From the NCBI GenBank assembly GCA_030762895.1, contig CM061068.1:80563228-80627227 (forward strand): DNA of 64,000 nt, read 5' to 3'. Shown here in pieces: positions 56,052 to 64,000 of the stretch (its first letter is position 1; each line of letters starts with the position of its first letter). Below the pieces are notes generated by a model that did not search any database, had not been told where the DNA came from, and saw only the letters and a program-made list of their open reading frames with translations. The position numbers and the translations under genes are program-made. This DNA is from Sophora flavescens (Eukaryota > Streptophyta > Magnoliopsida > Fabales > Fabaceae).

Positions 56052-57168
56052 TCAAGCGTAATACTTTTTGACTGCATCTGAGTTTACAGGGAGTGGAAGA
56101 TCTTCCCCATCCATCCTAGTGAGAATTAAAGCCCCTCCAGAGAATGCCTTTTTCACTACGTAAGGTACGTCGTAGTTCGGGGTCCATTTCCCTTGATGAT
56201 CCTTTTAGAATCTTTTTAAGCACCAAGTCACCCTCCCGAAACTGTCGCAGGCGTACCTTCTTCTCATAAGCTCTCATCAACCTTCTCTGGTATAATTGAC
56301 CGTGACACAACGCCCCTAATCTCTTCTCTTCAATGAGGTTCAATTGGTCTAGTCGATCCTGGACCCACTCAGCTTCTTCTAATTCTACTTCTCTCAGTAC
56401 TCTTAATGAGGGGATCTCTACTTCAATTGGGAGCACTGCCTCGATCCCATAAACTAAAGAATATGGCGTTGCCCCTGTCGAGGTGCGAATAGAGGTACGA
56501 TAGCCGTGTAAAGCAAAAGGTAACATCTCGTGCCAATCTTTATACGTCACTACCATGTTTTGGACAATCTTCTTGATATTTTTATTAGCGGTCTCAACTG
56601 CCTCGTTCATTTTTGGGCGGTACGGAGAGGAATTAGAATGCTTTATCTTGAAATTTTCGCACATCTCCTTCATCATCTTATTGTTCAAATTGGTCGCATT
56701 ATCAGTGATAATCTCACTTGGCAACCCATAACGACAAATTAACTCTCTTTTGACAAATCTGATCACGACATTCCTGGTCACATTGGAATATGATGCAGCC
56801 TCAACCCACTTGGTGAAATAATCGATGGCAACAAGAATGAAGCGATGTCCATTTGAGGCTTTTGGTTCGATAGGCCCGATCACATCCATTCCCCACATTA
56901 AGAACGGCCATGGTGCCGACATGACATTCAAGGGAGCTGGCGGCGCATAAACCTTATCAGCATATATTTGACACTTATGGCACTTCTTCGCATAATTAAA
57001 GCAATCAGCCTCCATTGTTAACCAATATAGGCCAGACCTCAAGATTTTCCTGGCCATTGCATGACCGCTCGCGTGTGTTCCAAAAGATCCTTCATGTACC
57101 TCATCAATTATCAGTTTAGCTTATTTTGCGTCAACGCACCTCAACAACACCATGTCATGGTTTCTTTT
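56052..57168 (-). pseudogene. Ogre-like integrase
   Basis: The open part (56116-57057) has the second half of the zinc finger (CHKCQIYAD), the DDE core residues in VAIDYFTKWVEA, TDNATNLNNKMM and NEAVETANKNIKK, and GDLVLKKIL. An expected glycine in the MNGAVE-type motif reads as glutamate. Upstream, stop codons near 57169-57171 and 57121 interrupt the N-terminal HHCC region. Near 56190 the frame slips by one base. The original C-terminus is readable in another frame, ending at a stop at 56052-56054. Confidence 0.88.
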
Positions 57169-58185
57169 TTAGAGAATATCTCCATCTAAATAGAAACCCA
57201 TTGCAAGCCTTCTTAGAGTTCTTTTGTCGTTTTCTGAAGCGCCCGGAGGGTATTCCCTTCTTTGGATGAAGCATTTGATGTCATGGTACCACGGTTTTTG
57301 ATTAGGCTCTTCCTCTATCACTTGACAATATGCAGGGTGATCACGAATTTCCATTTTGATGAGTGGTAGGTTCCTTTCGTCACTTACTTTGAACATTGAG
57401 GACAAGGTAGACAGCGCGTCAGCTAATTGGTTATCTTCTCGGGGAATATGATGAAATGTGACTTCATCAAACTGCTCAATCAAACCTTTGATGTAATCAT
57501 GGTATGGAATTAACTTGGCATCTCGGGTTTCCCATTCCCCTCTTAGCTGGTGGATGACTAATGCAGAGTCCCCATATACCTCCAGCATCCTTGCTTTTGC
57601 CTCTATTGCTGCCAAAATCTCTAGTGCACAAGCTTCGTATTCGGCTATATTGTTTGTACAATCGAAGCAAAGCCTCGCAGTGACAGGGAAATAATCATTT
57701 TCTGGTGAGATTAAGATTGCCCCGATTCCGTGTCCCAATGCATTAGAAGCTCCGTCAAATAACAAGGTCCACTTTTCTTTTTCTGGTGATTGCTCGCGAT
57801 CGAACAAAGCCATTATATCTTCATCTGGAAAATCACATTGCATCGATCCATAATCTTCTACCGGCTGATTGGCTAGATATTCTGCAAGAGCACTCCCTTT
57901 TATTGCTTTTTGGGTGACATAGACAATGTCATATTCTGATAGCAGGACTTGCCAGCGAGTAATTCTTCCAGTCAGAGCAGGCTTATCAAAGATACACTTG
58001 ATCGGATCCATTTTGGACACCAACCAGGTAGTGTAGCACAACATGTAATGCCTCAAACGGCGAGCCGTCCAAGCCAAGGCACAGCAAGTGCGTTCTAGCA
58101 GTGAGTATTTGGCTTCGCAACTGGTGAGTTTCTTACTTAGATAATAGATGGCATGTTCCTTCCTTCCTGACTCATCGTGCTGCCC
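57169..58185 (-). pseudogene. Ogre-like RNase H and second RNase H
   Basis: The first part (LAWTARRLRHYMLCYTTWL, PALTGRITRWQVLLSEYDI) is the end of the RT-linked RNase H. The second has LLFDGASNALGHGIGAIL, NIAEYEACALEIL, VYGDSALVI and EDNQLADALSTL, a full RNase H1-like domain. This duplication is a Tat lineage hallmark. The frame is offset by one base from the RT frame (slip near 58187) and ends at a stop at 57169-57171. Confidence 0.88.
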
Positions 58186-59490
58186 TAGTATAAACCCATA
58201 GATTCATCTAGCACAGTCAAATACATGATGAGGGGTCTTCCCGGCACTGGGGGAACCAAGACTGGAGGCTCCTGTAGGTATTGTTTGATCTTCTCAAAGG
58301 CTTTTTGACAATCTTCATTCCATGTTACTGCCTGATTTTTGCGTAGTAGTTTAAAGATTGGTTCGCTCGTCGCTGTTAATTGGGAAATGAACCTAGCAAT
58401 ATAGTTCAATCTTCCTAAAAACCCACGAACTTCTTTCTCTGTTTGAGGTGTTGGCATATTGTTGATTGCTCGAACCTTTTCAGGATCAACCTCTATTCCT
58501 CTTTGACTAACAATGAACCCCAGAAGCTTGCCCGATTTCACTCCAAAAGTGCATTTGGCTGGATTCAGTCGGAGCTTAAACTTTCTTAACCGCTCAAAAA
58601 GTTTCTGCATATTATCAACGTGGTCATCTTTGGATCTGGACTTGGCGATCATGTCATCTACATAAACTTCTATCTCCTTATGCATCATGTCATGGAATAA
58701 AGCCACCATAGCTCGCTGATATGTTGCCCCAACATTTTTCAAGTCAAAGGGCATAACCTTATAGCAAAAGGTTCCCCACAACATGACAAATGTAGTTTTC
58801 TCCATATCTTCATGTGCCACCTTGATCTGATTATATCCTGAGAAGCCATCCATGAAAGAGAATAATGCATGTTGAGCAGTATTATCTACAAGAACATCAA
58901 TGTGAGGCAAAGGAAAGTCATCTTTTGGGATAGCTCTGTTGAGACCTCGATAGTCACCACACATTCGAACCTTTCCAGCTTTCTTGAGAACAGGAACGAT
59001 GTTAGCAACCCATTGAGGGTACTTTACAACTTCTAGGAAACCTGCATCCAGTTGTTTCTTGACCTCCTCCTTGATCTTTAAGGACATTTCCGCTGTCATC
59101 CTTCGTAGCTTCTGCTTTACTGGAGGACACTCCGGCTTTAATGGCAATTTGTGTTCTGCTACACTGGGGTTTAACCCCGGCATGTCTTGGTACGACCATG
59201 CGAAAACATCTTTATAATCCATCAACAACCTGATCAACCTGTTCCGCTCCTCTTCTTTCAGGGAAAGGCCAATCTTGACCTCTTTTTTATCATCTTTGGT
59301 CCCCAAATTGATTAGTTCACTCGGCTCTTCATGGGGATGAATTTACCTGGCTTCTTGTTCTACCAATCTCAACAGTTCAGGGGGAACTTCCCCGTCATCA
59401 TCAACAAACTCCTCAGCATGATCAACGGAATAGTCAAAATTGTATGATGAGTTACTAACACTGTCATTTTCAAGAGAGTCACTTTTAGAT
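58185..59490 (-). pseudogene. Ogre-like reverse transcriptase (exon after candidate intron)
   Basis: From 59490 the minus strand is open except for one TAA at 59343-59345. It encodes an acidic lead-in (EEFVDDDGEVPPELLRLVEQ), then RT blocks: MPGLNPSVAEHKL, MCGDYRGLNRAIPKDDFPLP, FMDGFSGYNQIKV, MPFDLKNVGATYQRAM and catalytic YVDDMIAKSRSKDDH. The next blocks GFIVSQRGIEVDPEKV and RGFLGRLNYIARFI complete the domain. It ends by frameshift at ~58187. Confidence 0.9.
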
Positions 59491-59727
59491 CTGCATTTTG
59501 GTAATTATTAGGGAAAGATGAATGAATAAAGGTTAAAGATTAGAGACTGCATTTATTGGTGAGGAATGGTGAACAAAAACGAAAGTAAAAAAAGAGAGAT
59601 AACAACACAAAGATACTGAATGCATGCATTTATTGATAAGTCATACTGAAACAGAAACAAGTAAGCCCATTACAACAAAATTCCTAAAGCCTTGGGTAGA
59701 GCTAAAGGATAAGCATTACAGAATTAC
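59491..59727 (-). other. Candidate 237-bp intron of the Ogre-like element
   Basis: On minus, a donor AAA|GTAATT lies at 59727 just before the protease frame's stop. A pyrimidine-rich stretch and CAAAATGCAG form the acceptor at 59491. Splicing would keep the reading frame between protease/G-patch and the RT lead-in. Known Ogre elements have an intron at this place. The splice sites are predicted, not shown. Confidence 0.65.
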
Positions 59728-60914
59728 TTTGAAAAGGACCCTATGGTCTTGGGGAACTCAATGATCTCCCAATTGTTGAGCTCTGTATCCGGAGAGCATG
59801 GATACACCAGATTGAGACCATGATCGGCAGGATAATCATCTTCAATAGCTGCTACTTGGTCCAGGAATGCGAACCCTGCGCTTTGGAAGCTCTGTCGAAT
59901 GTCACAGATGGGAACCCTTTCAGCCTCGCATTCACGATTTTCCAGCCGAGCCAACCTCTTTCTTTTCTTCTCTTCTATAACCCTCATCTTGTCGGCCATA
60001 GTGGGTTTGTATCCCAACCTAAACCTATCCTTATTCTCAGTGAGCATGAGGATGTCAGCGACACCTTGGCTATTCTTCCCCAGACCGCTTCCAGGTTGGT
60101 ATCCTCCTTCAAGCATAACCTTGGCCATCATGATGGATGCTTTAGATGACCGAGGTTTAAAGAGTGGAGCACTATCCCCAACATAAGTGGCATTGGCAAT
60201 TTCAAGTAACTGGAAGGCGGTCTCAAGAGCTTCCTCGGCAGCTTCAATATAAGGAGTTGTTGATGGCTTGCTTACTAACATATCCTCCTCTCCAGAAACA
60301 ATTGTCAACTTACTATCAACAATGAACTTCACCTTCTGGTGCAATGTGGAAGGTACAGCTCCGGCCGAATGGATCCATGGTCGTCCCAGGAGACAACTGT
60401 ATGTTGGTGTGATGTCCATTACTTGGAAGAGTACTTCAAAGGTGCAAGGGCCAATCTGAATGGGCAATTCGATTTCTCCCATGACTTCCCTTCGGGTGCC
60501 ATCGAAAGCTCTTACAATCATTGTGCTTGGCTTCATATGAGTTCCATCAAAAGGCAACTTTGCCAGTGTTGACTTTGGCATTACATTCAAAGAAGAGCCA
60601 TTATCAATGAGAACCCTGGCCATGACATGGTCTCGGCACTTCACAGAAATGTGCAAGGCCTTGTTGTGCCCCATACCTTCAGCTGGTATTTCATCGTCGG
60701 TAAAGGTGACATAATTATCAGCAACTATGTTACATACAATCTTATCGAGCTTATCAACTGTGATGTCATGGGAGACATGCGCTTGATTCAACACCTTCAT
60801 CAGTACTCTCATGTGTGGCTCAGAGTTCATCAATAGAGACAAAAGGGATATCCGAGCCGGAGTTCGATTTAATTGATCCAAAACCCTATATTCACTCTGC
60901 TTGATGTACTTCAA
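59724..60914 (-). pseudogene. Ogre-like aspartic protease with G-patch
   Basis: The 396-codon frame starts EFLKYIKQSEY (upstream of the first listed codon) and contains the protease motif LIDNGSSLNVMP, IQIGPCTFEVLFQVMDI, CLLGRPWIHSAGAVPSTLH and then a G-patch (MLEGGYQPGSGLGKNSQG). G-patch domains bind nucleic acid and occur in Tat/Ogre proteases. The frame is intact from 60914 to the candidate splice donor. It is joined to gag only through a one-base slip near 60925. Confidence 0.88.
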
Positions 60915-60922
60915 GAATTCAC

Positions 60923-61915
60923 CTACTTTTCATCATATACCTCCTTTTTACCCCCGTTTGCTTCCTTGTCATTTAGGATTCCTTCCAACTTCTCTTTCCC
61001 TTTGTGATCCTTTCCTTCCTTTTCTATTTCCACCCTTCGCAATGCCTCCGGAGTGTAAATGCGACCACTCCTAGTCATTCCACCAATTCCTGAAATGTCG
61101 GAAACCATAGTAGTCCCGTCGAAAGGATTGGGTTGAACCTGCATCTCATATTTCCAGGGTACCGCTTTGGTGTCCTTGTAAGGGAAAGGACTTGGAACTC
61201 GGATGACGATTGGTGTTGGCCCACTTGGAACCGGCAAAGGTTTCTTCTCGGTATAGTATATCACCACTGGTTTCGGAGTGACTTGCTCAGGAACTGGTTG
61301 AGGATTAACCACAACAGTAAAAGGGGTTATCTTAATTGGGGTTGGGGAAATTGTAGATTCAGCAACCATATTAATGGCATACTCATTTGATTCACAACCA
61401 ATTAAGATAAACTTCATATCTATTAATTGCTGCACAACCTGCCGAAACTCCGAACAGTCTTCAATCAAATGCCCCATGTTCCCATCAAAGTCACACCTTA
61501 TCTCTCCATCGAGAGCTTTTTCTTCCGTGATCGGGATTTGGATCAATCCATATTTGCACATCTCTCTGAAAACAACTCTCATAGGAGTCTTAACATCGAT
61601 CACTTTACTCTTGAGAGTATGTTCCAAGAAACTCTCAGAGGCATTGACTCCCGAACCCCCATGATTTGGCATAGGACCCCGTGCCACATTTGGAGCATCC
61701 TTATGAAAGCTCAACCATTTGGCATTAATCAGATCTTGCACTTTAAACTTCAAAGCTTTACAACTCTCGGTGGAATGACCTGTGGCCCCATCGTGATATT
61801 CACATTGAGCATTTTGGTCATACCACATTGGATAAGGAGGGTCTATTGGTCTTGTAAGGATAGGAGTTAGCACGGATTTGCTCACGAGTTGGTGGAATAG
61901 TTCAGTGTAGGTCAT
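60923..61915 (-). pseudogene. Ogre-like gag C-terminal region with zinc-finger-like blocks
   Basis: The 330-codon frame begins MTYTELFHQLVSKSVLTPI. It holds CEYHDGATGHSTESCKALK and CDFDGNMGHLIEDCSEF, two C-H-H-C-like blocks that replace the usual zinc knuckle. A proline-rich linker follows. It overlaps the previous gag frame by 14 bp in a different frame, consistent with an indel. Confidence 0.82.
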
Positions 61916-62966
61916 GGGTAACAGGTCTTGTTTGGCTGGTGTTTGGGTTTGGATTTAGGGGTTGAATAAGTTGAGGTGGCATGGTAGGGTGTGTTTGAGG
62001 CTGAGAAGGGTATGATGGTCGGTAAGGAGCCATCTGTTGAGGATTTGGAAATTGTGAGGTGGCAGCGATGTATGGCTGGTTGGCTTGGTGATATGGAGGT
62101 GGTTGATAATATGGGGCGTATTGGGCTTGGAAGGCGGTTGTTTGGTTCGACCTCCATTGGTTCAGTTTCTTTGGTTCAAAGGTTACTGCATGTGCTTCTC
62201 CTTCTTTCTTTTTCACAAACGGGGCTTTCCTTGGGCCGTTCCCCACTGAAGTCTCGGTGATCTTGCCATTCCTCATTCCACTTTCAATTCTCTCACCGAT
62301 GATGACCATGTCAGAAAAGTTTGATGACACACTCCCAATCATTCTATCATAGAAGGGCGACTGGAGTGTATCAATGAACATTGCTACGATTTCTTTCTCG
62401 GCTAAGGGGGGCTCCACCTGAGCAGCCAGTTCCCTCCATCATTATGCATACTCTTTGAAAGTCTCTACGTCCCTTTTTGACATATTTTGGAGTTGCATCC
62501 TATCGGGAGCCATGTCAATATTGTACTTGTACTGCTTCAGGAATGTATCTGCTAGATCTTTGAAGGATCGGATGTGTGCCCGCTCGAGATGCGTATACCA
62601 ATTTGAAGCTGCCCCGGTCAAACTGTCTTGGAAGAAGTGAATCAAGAGTTTATCATCTTGGGCATGTGACGCCATCTTCCTAACATACATGGTCAAATGG
62701 TTCTTGGGACAAGTGGTTCCCCGATATTTGTCAAAATCGGGCACCTTAAATTTCGGCGGAATTACAACATTTGGCACCAGACAAAGTTCCGAGGCATCCC
62801 GAAGACCATAACTATTTACCCCTTCAATGGCCCACAATCTTTCCTCTAGTACTTCCAGCTTTTCTTTAGACTGAGAAATCCCTCCCGACTGATTCACCGG
62901 AGTTTCTCCGTACATATTATGGGGAAATGAATATAGCATAGAGGAGGAACCGAAGTTTGGCATCAT
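61902..62966 (-). pseudogene. Ogre-like gag capsid region
   Basis: The frame includes LVPNVVIPPKFKVPDFDKY, CPKNHLTMYVRKMASHAQD, HFFQDSLTGAASNWYTHLE and LKQYKYNIDMAPDRMQL, the typical Ogre gag core. At 62437-62442 two adjacent codons read TAA TGA where the family has CAA CGA-type codons. After them the same frame continues with EPPLAEKEIVAMFIDTLQ and YDRMIGSVSSNF. A proline/glutamine-rich tail ends near 61902. Confidence 0.85.
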
Positions 62967-63454
62967 TTGAGCCCCTTGGGGTCCATAATGTAGGGTGTAT
63001 TGTGGGGGTCTTGATTGACATAAGGTGTCACTATCGGGGTGTTACCATCTGTAGGGTTGACAGTTTGTGTTTGCGATATTTCGACAGCATTGGTGGGGAT
63101 TTGTGTCTGAGTGATGTGTTCGGAGTTCTGAATGCCATCTTGTTGACTGGGGGCTGTTGGTGGTACAAACCCTCGAGGCAAACCGTATGGGGGATTGTTC
63201 GGGTCAAATGAAAAATGAGTTTGGTTGAGAGGCATCATGACCCCTGGTTGGTTGAAGCCTTGAATAGGAATCTGATAAAAATCGGGCGGGATGAGAGGTG
63301 TGGCTGGCTGTCCTTCGTTCGAGGCTGGAGGGTTCTCCTCTGTGTTCTTCCCCTTCTGCATTTCTTGTAGGATCTCCATCATCTTAGCCATCTGATCCTT
63401 GATTTGACTGACTTCATCCCTGATCTCTTGAACTTCTTCTAGTTCATCCGCCAT
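62963..63454 (-). pseudogene. Ogre-like gag N-terminus
   Basis: The frame starts MADELEEVQEIRDEVSQIKD, a predicted coiled coil, and continues through a proline/asparagine-rich segment to DPKGLK and stop at 62963. The next gag frame starts at 62966, one base out of register; a short homopolymer run (CCCCAAGGGG) at the junction is the likely site of the indel. Confidence 0.82.
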
Positions 63455-64000
63455 GGCTCTTGCCTGTGATCGAGTGCGATAAGGGTGTCTTGGAGAAATT
63501 GTTCAAAAACCACACTGTTTTATTTAATAAAAGAAAGAATAAATGAATAAAATCAAAATAAAGAGCATAAACCAATTAAACTCCATTTTTGAGAGGAAGA
63601 CCGTCGCATACACTCATAGCAAGAATACTCATCCTGCAATCAAATCTAGTGGTATAATTCCCTCTAGCTTGACTGCAGTTGATGTCGAGTCCAAGGGAGG
63701 ATTCACCCCTCGATAGACCGCATCTGTACTAGCAATGTTATTGTTTGATAATACCCATATTTTTACGCAGAAAACACATCGATTTTAGGGCAAAAATATA
63801 GTTGATGAAGTATCTAAGGGAGAATTCACTCCTCGACAGATATCATCTGGAAAAAGAGAGAGCATTCCACAAAAATTTGATGAAAACTTCTATTTCATTG
63901 GATGGGTATTGCAATACAAACATGAGTCTTTGGTCAACTAGAAAAACAATACACCGAGAGTTTTCATATTTCTAACCCATCTTTGGGGACCTCAAAATAC
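63455..64000 (-). other. 5' leader of the Ogre-like element
   Basis: No gene was recognised. A short phrase, AAGGGAG(G/A)ATTCAC(C/T)CCTCGA, occurs near 63695 and again near 63820, about 125 bp apart. The primer site and 5' LTR must be further right. Confidence 0.6.

Larger units (their letters stand above)
46484..64000 (-). mobile_element. Tat/Ogre-like giant LTR retrotransposon, cut by right edge
   Basis: On the minus strand the order is leader, gag, protease, G-patch, candidate intron, RT, RNase H, second RNase H, integrase, tandem array, polypurine tract and LTR. The dual RNase H, G-patch, intron position and tandem-repeat 3' region are traits of legume Ogre-type Tat elements. The element exceeds 12 kb without the nested insertion. 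Multiple stops and frameshifts show it is dead. Its 5' LTR is beyond 64000. Confidence 0.88.

Overview
The window is plant nuclear DNA dominated by transposable elements. It looks like a legume (Fabaceae): the one intact host gene is a CYP81E-type cytochrome P450, a subfamily best known from isoflavonoid metabolism, and the right third is a very large Tat/Ogre-type LTR retrotransposon of a kind abundant in legumes. The species cannot be fixed from sequence alone. No prokaryotic, organellar or rRNA genes were recognised.

Layout. 1-4389: left-truncated, decayed Ty3/gypsy (Tat-type) element on the minus strand with its 5' LTR at 3952-4389. 4390-7862: AT-rich DNA with a hAT-like remnant, microsatellites and a 599-bp foldback Mutator-like MITE with a perfect 10-bp target duplication. 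7863-13394: complete but mutated Ty1/copia element (320-bp LTRs, TSD acaat) with an internal 120-bp triplication in RNase H. 14862-20895: non-autonomous CACTA element carrying an antisense LTR fragment, a ~305-bp higher-order tandem array, a leader-like segment and an intron-containing fragment of an IST1-family host gene. 21949-23203: 1.25-kb foldback element with 9-bp target duplications. 25.6-31.5 kb: decayed DNA with short tandem arrays and an antisense FAR1/MULE-like fragment, invaded by a 1068-bp hAT-like element with an 8-bp TSD.

32963-37263: the P450 gene, three exons, 498 codons, no lesions, a TATA box and two copies of a MYB-type AC element just upstream; its introns hold a Stowaway MITE and a hairpin. 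38678-39373: Tourist-like MITE with a CT-rich array. 39588-43330: non-autonomous copia element whose 3' LTR junction is tandemly duplicated (1.1 kb), with convergent tRNA-like promoter boxes. 43.3-46.5 kb: unclassified repeat-like sequence.

46484-64000 (continuing off the right edge): a decayed Ogre-like element on the minus strand with gag, aspartic protease plus G-patch, a candidate 237-bp intron, RT, two RNase H domains, integrase, a ~20-copy 49-bp tandem array and a ~2.3-kb LTR. A younger non-autonomous LTR element (47019-52136; two 1324-bp LTRs, TSD gctcc) is nested inside that LTR. The genes do not form a pathway; the window records several layers of TE insertion, gene-fragment capture and local duplication around one functional-looking metabolic gene. 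I did not find a convincing new biological system. The strongest leads are the composite CACTA element and the palindromic motif it shares with the nested LTR element.
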